Source: Anaerolineaceae bacterium | GTDB lineage: Bacteria; Chloroflexota; Anaerolineae; Aggregatilineales; Phototrophicaceae | DNA length: 64,000 bases | Direction: 5' to 3' | NCBI GenBank assembly: GCA_020634135.1 | Contig: JACKCG010000007.1 | Location: forward strand, 186,001 to 250,000 | Part shown: piece by piece, positions 28,288 through 35,177 of the stretch | How the letters are laid out: the number at the start of each line of letters is the position of its first letter | How positions within the stretch are numbered: position 1 is the first letter of the stretch | Notes under the pieces: generated by a model | Database searches by the model: none | Seen by the model: only the letters and a program-made list of their open reading frames with translations | Told to the model about the DNA's origin: nothing | Translations under genes and position numbers: made by a program

Positions 28288-29132
28288 GCTGGTTTTCGCC
28301 CTTTCACACACACATTTACGGTAGACCGCCCCGGCGGTTCGTTTAAAGCATTTCTGCGATCAAAAAAGTTGAATACTTTTAGCCCCAGATTGATCGGATT
28401 CAATAGATTCCCATCGTTTTTGTCGAACGTCGTCCGGTCAGCAGCGTTTGCCATTGAGTCCGGCATTACCCCGGATTCGAGGAGCGGTTTGCCCAGACCA
28501 TATACGATGTTATGGATAAACGGGAAGCTGTGGTGTGTGAAAGCACGCTCTTCTTCCACGATGAACCCCGCCGCCAGCACGCTTTCCCGCAGTTGCTCGG
28601 CAGTATACAGGCGCACATGATTTGCCCAGATACCGGCTAATGGCCCCCGGCTGATGTGGGTACCCAAAAGTGTTTCAAGTGTTTTGTTGATCGGGTCCCA
28701 CCAAAAGGGATAATTGGCATTGGGGACGGTAATCGCCACTATACCGCCGGGCTTCAAAACACGATAGACCTCTTTTAGCCCGGCCACATCGTCATCAATA
28801 TGCTCCAGGATTTCCGACAAAATCACGCCTTCATAGGTGTTATCGGCGTAGGGCAGATGATAGATGTTGGCGTTATTGAGCAGCATGTCCGGTAAGTGAC
28901 CGACATTCTGCTGCGCCTTCTGGATTACCGGCCAGTCCAGTTCGAGGCCGACCAGGGTGCATTGGCTGACATAGCGGAACATATTGAGGTAGAAACCGCG
29001 TCCACAGGCACAGTCGAGGATAACATCCTCATCCTGTGGATTAATCCACTCGAAAACAGTCTGGACGCGCTTCTTGAAGGCCATGTCGGCCTCGTTGCGC
29101 GTCATGTGGGCAATTGTCTGCGGGTCAATCAT
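28284..29132 (-). CDS. SAM-dependent methyltransferase (Methyltransf_11 type)
   Basis: 282 residues. Motif I is VILDCACGRGFYLNM (~38-52), an unusual CACGRG form of the glycine loop; VGLELDWPVIQKAQ supplies the acidic residue for the SAM ribose, and GVILSEILEHIDDDVAGL plus VYRVLKPGGIVAITVPN are motifs of the Ubi/cyclopropane branch. Coupled at both ends: its start lies inside the end of the GT4 gene (8-base overlap) and its stop overlaps the next gene's ATG (ATGA). A role in methylating a glycan or lipid made by the neighbouring glycosyltransferases is inference from context. Confidence 0.85.
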   Translation of the reverse strand: MIDPQTIAHMTRNEADMAFKKRVQTVFEWINPQDEDVILDCACGRGFYLNMFRYVSQCTLVGLELDWPVIQKAQQNVGHLPDMLLNNANIYHLPYADNTYEGVILSEILEHIDDDVAGLKEVYRVLKPGGIVAITVPNANYPFWWDPINKTLETLLGTHISRGPLAGIWANHVRLYTAEQLRESVLAAGFIVEEERAFTHHSFPFIHNIVYGLGKPLLESGVMPDSMANAADRTTFDKNDGNLLNPINLGLKVFNFFDRRNALNEPPGRSTVNVCVKGRKPA

Positions 29133-30297
29133 AGTGTGGCCTTGCGTATTTACGAAAGTGATTTTCGTAACGATTCACCGTTTCTGTAAAAGAAAACTGC
29201 TGCTCAATAAACTCACGTGATCGGTGGTACTGCTCCGGGTTATTCAGCACATCCACAATTGCCTCGCCAATTGAGCGCCAGTTCCCGACCTGGGCAAGTT
29301 TGCCCATACCGGTCACCTGTACCGGTACACGCCCGCCGGGGGTATCGGTCATCACAACCGGCGTGCCACTGAGCATGGCTTCCACCTGCACCAGCGCGAA
29401 GCATTCACTATCGCTGGTGAGGGCTAACACGTCGCACGCGGCATAGAAATCCGCCATATACTGCATGTCATTTTTCAGCCCCAGGAAGATCAGTTGGTCA
29501 CGATAGATATTCACTATATCCTGGTGGCGTTCCCAGGTGTTTTCGTAGGGGATTTCGTATTCGCCGGCGAATACGATCCGCGCATTCGGATAGGCCTGGT
29601 TGATGATTTCCAGCGATCGAATGAGCAGGTCTGGTCGTTTTTCTTCTACAAACCGTCCCGAAAACCCGATCACTGGCCCCCCATCTATAGACCATTCAGC
29701 ATGAAGCGCCTGGGCATGTTGAGTGTCCGGCGGTGGCATGTGGATAGGCGGGTAGATGACCGACACTTTATCCCGAAATGGCTGCAAATAGTACGAGTGG
29801 TCAGCGTAGTCGTGACTATACGCAATCAACCGGGCGGCCCGTTTCGCCATAAATCTGTACATGGCGAACATCACTGATCGGATCAAGCGGTTTGCCAGGC
29901 CATCTGGCAAAATCAAGTCACCATGATGGGTGACGACGACCTGTCGCCGGGTGAGTTTTGCGATAACCGCGACCAGCGCAGTTTCCAGCATGGGTGTACT
30001 GATCCATACGACATCATGCTGGCGCATCAACCCCCAGGCTGCCCAGGGGTAAGCCGGCATAATCATCCCCCGACTGATGGGAATGGGCGGCGCCCACAGG
30101 CGCACAACACGCACCCCGTTATACATTTCATCATCGCGGGGCAAAGACAATTTATATCGCGCCGTTAGCACCGTCACCTCATGCCCGCGCCGCGCCAATT
30201 CCTCAGCGACCCGCTGGATATGAATTGTCAACCCGGTACGATGCGGCACATAGTAGAGTAAACAAATGAGAATCTTGAGCTTACGCCCATCCTGCAT
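29125..30297 (-). CDS. Glycosyltransferase family 4
   Basis: About 390 residues, GT-B fold. The donor/acceptor N-terminal Rossmann domain starts at KLKILICLLYYVPHRTGLTIH, with VTHHGDL and a RLIAYSHDYAD segment. The C-terminal domain has VIGFSGRFVEEKRPDLLI and the nucleotide-sugar signature around ALTSDSECFALVQVEAMLSG, with the ExF-type Glu pair of GT4. The start is uncertain: ATG 30297 (16 bases after the upstream stop, with AGGCGAG ahead) is used here; ATG 30330 would overlap the upstream gene. It is probably a cytoplasmic retaining transferase adding a sugar to a lipid carrier later handled by the membrane proteins of the block. Confidence 0.88.
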   Translation of the reverse strand: MQDGRKLKILICLLYYVPHRTGLTIHIQRVAEELARRGHEVTVLTARYKLSLPRDDEMYNGVRVVRLWAPPIPISRGMIMPAYPWAAWGLMRQHDVVWISTPMLETALVAVIAKLTRRQVVVTHHGDLILPDGLANRLIRSVMFAMYRFMAKRAARLIAYSHDYADHSYYLQPFRDKVSVIYPPIHMPPPDTQHAQALHAEWSIDGGPVIGFSGRFVEEKRPDLLIRSLEIINQAYPNARIVFAGEYEIPYENTWERHQDIVNIYRDQLIFLGLKNDMQYMADFYAACDVLALTSDSECFALVQVEAMLSGTPVVMTDTPGGRVPVQVTGMGKLAQVGNWRSIGEAIVDVLNNPEQYHRSREFIEQQFSFTETVNRYENHFRKYARPHYD

Positions 30298-30313
30298 TCT
30301 CGCCTGAGCGGGT

Positions 30314-31357
30314 TCAATCCCGTTTGACATCCTGAACGACCATTCCAATCTGCTGTTGGCGAATCCCCTGAACACCCGTTGTCAACTGTTCCAGAGAAAT
30401 CCCCTCCTGTATAAAACCAATTAACCCTGTTCCGGTGTGAACAAAGACATTGGCGGCATGAACAACCACCGCGAAGGCCAGCGCAGTCTCTGTTTCGGTA
30501 TAGCCCAATGCCACCAGCGCGCCAATGATCGAGAGTTCATACGGCCCGACATTCCCAGGAACAGCGGGAACTGCAATTGCAAAAGCCGCTGCCGCAATAT
30601 ACAGCGCCGTCGCCGCCCAATCCCCCTGGGGGTAGAACGCGAACATGAGTATATACCCGGCAGCAAGTGAAAATCCCCAACTAATCGCCGTCCAGCCAAA
30701 AACCTGCGCCAGAGTCGCCAACTGTGTAAGCGGCGCCAGGCCATCGAGAATCTCATCTAAGCGCTGGACAGGATTCAACCGGCGCAAAAACGGCACCCGT
30801 TCGACCAATACTGTGATCCACCGCGCCGTTACCGTCCGGTTGCTGGCTAAGAAAATCAGAGAGACGAAACCAACCAGCACCACCCCACCGGAAACCAGCC
30901 CGGCTGCCTGAATCTCTGGGGGCAGCGGCCCGGCAGCCAGCACCAACGCCACCAGCACAACCATTGACAGGAGATCAAGCAACCGCTCGACTACAATGGT
31001 ACTGGTACTTTTGAGGATTGGCACAGGCGGGTCAACCCGAGTCGCCAGGTAGATACGCGCCAGTTCGCCAATCCGCAACGGTAGAATGTTATTGGCAAGA
31101 TAAGCGACATTCATCATACTGAATGCACGGTGCAGGGGCAACCCACCGCTCAACAGGGCACGCCAGCGCAACGCACGAGTCCCCAGCCCCAGGAGCAGTA
31201 AAGCGATGGTTGGCAGCAGATACCCCCACCGCGCCTGTCGCAGCGACGCCAGCAAAGTCACAAAGTCCACCTGGGTTACCATGAAGTACACGGCCAACAG
31301 ACTGATTGTCACGCCGATCAGCCGAATAACCCAGCGTCTCGAAAGTTTCACACGCAA
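30314..31357 (-). CDS. UPF0104 / lysylphosphatidylglycerol synthase-type membrane protein
   Basis: 347 residues with about eight TM helices. Family features: LRQARWGYLLPTIALLLLG, TRALRWRALLSGG, the N-terminal MNVAYLANNILPLRIGELAR loop and the AVPAVPGNVGPYELS motif with its Pro-Gly pairs. Members include the membrane half of MprF and proteins next to glycosyltransferases, where a flippase role is suspected but unproven in general. It is the first gene of the 21 kb minus-strand block, with a promoter-like sequence 34 bases upstream. It lacks the cytosolic aminoacyl-transferase domain, so it is not a lysyl-lipid synthase. Confidence 0.88.
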   Translation of the reverse strand: MRVKLSRRWVIRLIGVTISLLAVYFMVTQVDFVTLLASLRQARWGYLLPTIALLLLGLGTRALRWRALLSGGLPLHRAFSMMNVAYLANNILPLRIGELARIYLATRVDPPVPILKSTSTIVVERLLDLLSMVVLVALVLAAGPLPPEIQAAGLVSGGVVLVGFVSLIFLASNRTVTARWITVLVERVPFLRRLNPVQRLDEILDGLAPLTQLATLAQVFGWTAISWGFSLAAGYILMFAFYPQGDWAATALYIAAAAFAIAVPAVPGNVGPYELSIIGALVALGYTETETALAFAVVVHAANVFVHTGTGLIGFIQEGISLEQLTTGVQGIRQQQIGMVVQDVKRD

Positions 31358-31390
31358 CCTTACAAATCACAACACGATTTCAGATGACAC

Positions 31391-31418
31391 ATTATAGTGA
31401 TAGCATGAATTGAGCGAA
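31391..31418 (-). promoter_or_regulatory. Probable promoter of the 21 kb membrane-glycosyltransferase block
   Basis: On the minus strand TTCGCT (31413-31418) is followed after 16 bases by a perfect TATAAT (31391-31396), 34 bases ahead of the UPF0104 start. The -10 matches the housekeeping consensus, the -35 is weak. Confidence 0.5.
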
Positions 31419-31623
31419 AGTGTTGGTTAGCTTTGTGAAGAAATCAGCACGACACCCCCCAAGATGCGGGGAGTTCTGCTTGCCCATCCTACTTAGAAAT
31501 GGTAGACTCACGCTAAGATGGCTATAATCATCATGTATTGGTTTGTTCATAAAATATATTGATGAACCTGGCTTAACAATTTGCGCGGCCCAATCGCTAC
31601 AAGAGTAAGGAAGAGCGTACTCG

Positions 31624-32517
31624 ATGCAAAAAATTACAGCACGCTGGCAACTCATCATCATCGGCCTGATTCTCCTTGTCGCGGCGGCGGGCTGCTTCCA
31701 ATCCGCAGGTACCGATGCCGATTTCCAATCTGTCCCGGTGAATCCGGGTGCTACTTTCACCGTTCCACCCAGCAATACGCCGCTGCCACTTCCATCAAAC
31801 ACGCCACTACTGCTTGAAACGGCGACCCCGCTGGGTGTTGCCGCCTTCCCGACAAATACCCTTTCCTTCTCTGCGCCTACCCAGGACACGGCATTTGTGC
31901 CCCAGGTCGTTGCAACACTTGATCCAATTGACATCACCGGAACTTATATCGTCCAACGGGCGACTGATACGATCATGACGGAGACCTTCCTGACGGCAGT
32001 TGGTGCGGGGTTAATCACCCCAATTCCCTCCTGGACACCGTTTGGTGCCACACAGCCGGTTGATTTCGTCACGTCACAACCAGCGCCCATCGGAACAGAC
32101 TGTATTCATGAAGTTCGCGCCGGGGAACGCCTGTTCCGCATCGCGCTGCTGTACGGCGTCACCGTCGAAGACATCGTAGCCCGCACGGGTGGGATCACCA
32201 ACCCGAACATTCTAAGCATCGGGCAAAAACTGGTCATACCCGGCTGTGGCACGACAGGCGCGTTCCCCCCGGCCACATCCACCTATACCCCGGCTCCAGG
32301 ATTCGCCACTACTACTACCGGCTCAACCGGCGCGATCACCACACCAGTGGTATCCACCTTTGGCGGCACAACGTATATTGTGCGGCAAGGCGACACGCTG
32401 TTCCAGCTATCGCTTCAGTACAATGTCCCCATCAGCTCGATCATGGCAGCGAACCCGACAATCACCGATATGAACAACATCTTCATCAGCCAGGAAATCA
32501 TCATCCCGGCACAGTAA
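31624..32517 (+). CDS. Lipoprotein with two LysM domains
   Basis: 297 residues. The signal peptide ends in a lipobox (VAAAGC, Cys near residue 24), so it should be lipid-anchored outside the membrane. A long Pro/Thr/Ser-rich linker follows (~30-150). LysM 1 (~160-210) reads HEVRAGERLFRIALLYGV...; LysM 2 (~245-297) reads YIVRQGDTLFQLSLQYNV and ends with the chain. LysM binds peptidoglycan or related N-acetylglucosamine polymers. No enzymatic domain is attached. ATG at 31624 follows AAGGAAGAG. A TATAAT at 31523-31528 lies upstream but lacks a convincing -35. Confidence 0.9.
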   Translation: MQKITARWQLIIIGLILLVAAAGCFQSAGTDADFQSVPVNPGATFTVPPSNTPLPLPSNTPLLLETATPLGVAAFPTNTLSFSAPTQDTAFVPQVVATLDPIDITGTYIVQRATDTIMTETFLTAVGAGLITPIPSWTPFGATQPVDFVTSQPAPIGTDCIHEVRAGERLFRIALLYGVTVEDIVARTGGITNPNILSIGQKLVIPGCGTTGAFPPATSTYTPAPGFATTTTGSTGAITTPVVSTFGGTTYIVRQGDTLFQLSLQYNVPISSIMAANPTITDMNNIFISQEIIIPAQ

Positions 32518-32580
32518 CCTACCTGCTACACCTGAACCGGGGGCACAGGCTCCCGGTTCCTCACCGTGTTGAGGGCAACC

Positions 32581-33111
32581 ATGGAAGAAAAAATAATTCA
32601 AACGCGGCACATCTATAAAGGCCATGTCGTTGAACTGGATGTTCACGAAATCCTGCTGCCAGATAATACCCGCAGCAAACGGGAACTCGTGAATCATCCG
32701 GGAGCTGTAGCCGTTGTCGCTCTCGACTCTGACCAGCAGGTGTTCATGGTGCGTCAGTACCGGATTGGCGCGGGAAAAATCCTGCTGGAAATCCCGGCGG
32801 GCACCTTGAACCACCAAGAGTCCCCGGAAGACTGTGCAACCCGCGAACTACAGGAAGAAATCGGATACAAACCAGGCAAGCTGGAAAGTATTGGGGGTAT
32901 CTTTGTTGCCCCTGGCTACACGACGGAGTTCATTCACCTGTTTCTCGCCACTGACCTCAGCGAGGCTAAACTGGATGGAGATGCTGATGAGTTTATTGAA
33001 GTCGAGCGCATCCCCTTTGAGAAAACGCTGGATATGATTAAGGGGGGTACGATTCAGGATGGCAAGAGTATCAGCGCCCTGTTACAGGTCGCCCGGAAGC
33101 TTGGGAAATAG
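32581..33111 (+). CDS. NUDIX hydrolase, ADP-ribose pyrophosphatase type
   Basis: 176 residues from ATG 32581, chosen because GAGGG precedes it by 6 bases; a GTG 15 bases upstream is in the same frame. The Nudix box is perfect: G-x5-E-x7-REXXEEXG as GTLNHQE...RELQEEIGY. VMVRQYRIGAGKILLEIPAG upstream and the FVAPGYTTEFIHLFLATDL stretch downstream are characteristic of ADP-ribose pyrophosphatases, which convert ADP-ribose to AMP and ribose 5-phosphate. It stands between the LysM lipoprotein and rplS, with a separate promoter between it and rplS. Confidence 0.92.
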   Translation: MEEKIIQTRHIYKGHVVELDVHEILLPDNTRSKRELVNHPGAVAVVALDSDQQVFMVRQYRIGAGKILLEIPAGTLNHQESPEDCATRELQEEIGYKPGKLESIGGIFVAPGYTTEFIHLFLATDLSEAKLDGDADEFIEVERIPFEKTLDMIKGGTIQDGKSISALLQVARKLGK

Positions 33112-33138
33112 CTCTCGCTGACGGGCTGTGATCGCCCC

Positions 33139-33168
33139 TTGCCGCCTGGCAATCTTCAATGCTATAAT
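33139..33168 (+). promoter_or_regulatory. Sigma-70-type promoter of rplS
   Basis: TTGCCG (33139-33144), 18-base spacer, perfect TATAAT (33163-33168), 67 bases ahead of the L19 start. The leader then contains a short GC hairpin (GCGCC-TGC-GGGCGT, near 33196-33209) followed by a T-rich run, a possible site of control. Confidence 0.65.
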
Positions 33169-33234
33169 CTGGCCTGTTAAACCAGAAGCTAAAAGCGCCT
33201 GCGGGCGTATTTTATTCGGAAGGACAGGCTAATC

Positions 33235-33579
33235 GTGAATGAGTTAATGCAATCCCTGGTTGCGGAAGATCGCGGCCACCCCAAGATTGCCTCTGGCGAC
33301 ACTGTGAAAGTTCACGTTCGCATCGTTGAAGGTGACCGCGAACGTATTCAGATATTCCAGGGGGTTGTGATCCGGCTGCGTAAGGGTGGCAATGATGCCA
33401 ACTTCACCGTGCGCCGTATCGCCAGTCATGGCATTGGCGTCGAGCGTACTTTTCTGCTCAGAAGCCCGCGCGTGGAGAAAATCGAAATTCTCCGCAGTGC
33501 AAAGGTGCGTCGCGCCCAGTTGTACTATCTGCGTGAACTGCGCGGTAAAGCGGCCCGCCTGAAGGAAAAGAGACGTTAA
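33235..33579 (+). CDS. rplS: 50S ribosomal protein L19
   Basis: 114 residues, standard for L19, a protein at the 30S-50S interface. Conserved segments: IASGDTVKVHVRIVEGDRER, IQIFQGVVIRL, FTVRRIASHGIGVERTF, and KVRRAQLYYLRELRGKAAR near the end. The GTG start at 33235 is preceded by GGAAGGA at about 10 bases. It has its own promoter. Unusually it is followed by amidotransferase and racemase genes rather than by the rpsP-rimM-trmD genes that accompany L19 in many bacteria. Confidence 0.97.
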   Translation: MNELMQSLVAEDRGHPKIASGDTVKVHVRIVEGDRERIQIFQGVVIRLRKGGNDANFTVRRIASHGIGVERTFLLRSPRVEKIEILRSAKVRRAQLYYLRELRGKAARLKEKRR

Positions 33580-33582
33580 GGG

Positions 33583-34314
33583 TTGAAACCCCTCATCGGC
33601 ATTACAACGGCCTCTTCTACGATAGCCAGCGGGGCCCTCTATAATCAGGCGTATACAGGCAACATCATGGCAATTGAAGCTGCCGGAGGATTGCCTGTTT
33701 TGATTCCTGTCAGCGTCAACGCAGACACGCTCAGGGCGTTGTATGAGCGGGTGGATGCTATCCTGCTGCCCGGTGGCCGGGACATCAATCCGCAGCGCTA
33801 TCAGGCTGCCCCACTCCCGACCACCCACACCCCTGATGATGCCCGCGATGAAGCCGAAATCACACTGGCGCACTGGGCGATTGCGGATGATCGCCCCTTG
33901 CTGGGCATCTGCCGGGGACACCAACTGCTGAATGTAGCACTGGGGGGGACGCTGATCCAGGATGTGGCGACAGAAACGGCCACCACGATCACGCACGATA
34001 CACCCCGCGACATCCCACGTAATTTTGTGGCGCATGAGGCAACGATAAATCCCGACAGCCGCTTAGCCCGGATTCTGGGGGTAGTGAAAGTCGGTGTGAA
34101 TAGTCTGCACCATCAGGCCGTTAAAGCAGCCGCCCCCGGCGCTTACATTACGGCGTATGCCCCGGATGGCATTATTGAAGGGTTGGAGCTACCTGACCGC
34201 CGTTTCGCTTTAAGCATCCAGTGGCATCCTGAAGATATGTACCAGAGTGATAAATCCGCCCAGAACCTGTTCACGGCTTTTGTTGACGCCGCCCGCACCT
34301 ATGCCACCCGATAA
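33583..34314 (+). CDS. Class I glutamine amidotransferase-like hydrolase (peptidase C26, PuuD-like)
   Basis: 243 residues from a TTG start 3 bases after the rplS stop. The nucleophile elbow is LLGICRGHQLLNVALGG and the catalytic His/Glu pair appears as SIQWHPEDMYQ near the end. LLPGGRDINPQRY and VNSLHHQAVK are typical of the gamma-glutamyl-gamma-aminobutyrate hydrolase branch (PuuD), which cleaves glutamyl amides. The physiological substrate here is not evident. It overlaps murI by 14 bases, so the pair is coupled. Confidence 0.88.
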   Translation: MKPLIGITTASSTIASGALYNQAYTGNIMAIEAAGGLPVLIPVSVNADTLRALYERVDAILLPGGRDINPQRYQAAPLPTTHTPDDARDEAEITLAHWAIADDRPLLGICRGHQLLNVALGGTLIQDVATETATTITHDTPRDIPRNFVAHEATINPDSRLARILGVVKVGVNSLHHQAVKAAAPGAYITAYAPDGIIEGLELPDRRFALSIQWHPEDMYQSDKSAQNLFTAFVDAARTYATR

Positions 34315-35164
34315 AATCGGCGTGCTGGACTCGGGTGTTGGCGGCTTATCAGTGCTGCGCGAAATCCACGCACTGCTACCGGATTACCCCACGCTGTACT
34401 TTGCTGACCAGGCACATCTACCCTACGGCCCACGCCCCCCCGCTGAAGTGCGATCTTATGTCAGCGCGATAGCTGATTTCCTGATTGACCGGGGCGCAGC
34501 GGTAATCGTTGTTGCGTGTAATGCCGCCAGCGCCGCCAGCCTGTATGATTTACGAGCGCAGTATCCCGGTATTCCATTTGTGGGGATGGAACCGGCTGTC
34601 AAACCGGCAGCGACAGCCACCCAATCCGGCGTGATTGGGGTACTCACCACCCAGGCAACCGCTTCCGGCCCATTGTATGCGCGGGTGCTGGAACAACACA
34701 CAAAGCATGTGCGTGTCATCACCCAGGTTGCGCCCGAACTGGTGATGATTGCGGAAACGAATAGCCAGCATACACCGGAAAGCCGTGAAATCATCGCCCA
34801 TCACCTGCAACCCATGCTCGACGCCGGAGCCGATCAGATCGTACTGGCCTGCACCCATTTCCCTTTTCTGACCGAGGCGATTCAGGCAATCGTTGGGGAT
34901 CGGGCACAGCTGATTAATCCCAGCCCGGCGGTGGCCCGTCAGACAGCACGGGTATGGCCGTCTGGCACGCCTCCGACCATGTCAGAAAACCGTTACTTCA
35001 CGAGTGGCAACCCGGCCCAGTTTCTTACCATGCTGCGCAACCTAACTGGTGTGAATGCACCCGTCGAACAGGCCACCTGGCAGGCGGATTCCATGCCGCC
35101 AAGCCTGTTTAAAACAAGCGAGAGGCAAAATGCCTCTCACCACCAATCAACCCATGACAATTGA
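34301..35164 (+). CDS. murI: Glutamate racemase
   Basis: 287 residues, interconverting L- and D-glutamate for peptidoglycan. Both catalytic cysteines are visible: VVACNAASAAS and VLACTHFPFL. The N-terminus IGVLDSGVGGLSVLREI and YFADQAHLPYG are diagnostic. ATG 34301 is chosen (MPPDKIGVLDSG) although the frame is open further upstream; the overlap with the amidotransferase stop favours coupling. The last ~25 residues are not conserved and contain a hairpin-forming sequence. It faces the histidine kinase gene tail to tail with 13 bases between the stops. Confidence 0.95.
   Translation: MPPDKIGVLDSGVGGLSVLREIHALLPDYPTLYFADQAHLPYGPRPPAEVRSYVSAIADFLIDRGAAVIVVACNAASAASLYDLRAQYPGIPFVGMEPAVKPAATATQSGVIGVLTTQATASGPLYARVLEQHTKHVRVITQVAPELVMIAETNSQHTPESREIIAHHLQPMLDAGADQIVLACTHFPFLTEAIQAIVGDRAQLINPSPAVARQTARVWPSGTPPTMSENRYFTSGNPAQFLTMLRNLTGVNAPVEQATWQADSMPPSLFKTSERQNASHHQSTHDN
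35120..35138 (-). terminator. Hairpin inside the murI 3' end, possible terminator for the opposing kinase gene
   Basis: A perfect 8-bp stem GAGAGGCA / TGCCTCTC with a 3-base loop. On the minus strand it is followed by GCTTGTTTT, about 40 bases after the histidine kinase stop; on the plus strand no T run follows. Confidence 0.45.
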
Positions 35165-35177
35165 GTGAAGCTGATTT

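Noticed and set aside
30304..30322. Sequence GGTTCAATCCCG resembling a tRNA T-arm
   Set aside because: No acceptor stem, D-arm or anticodon arm could be placed around it; it lies in the end of a protein-coding gene.
31392..31937. A minus-strand frame of 181 codons overlapping the LysM lipoprotein start
   Set aside because: It overlaps the well-supported lipoprotein and the promoter region, with no motif or initiation site.
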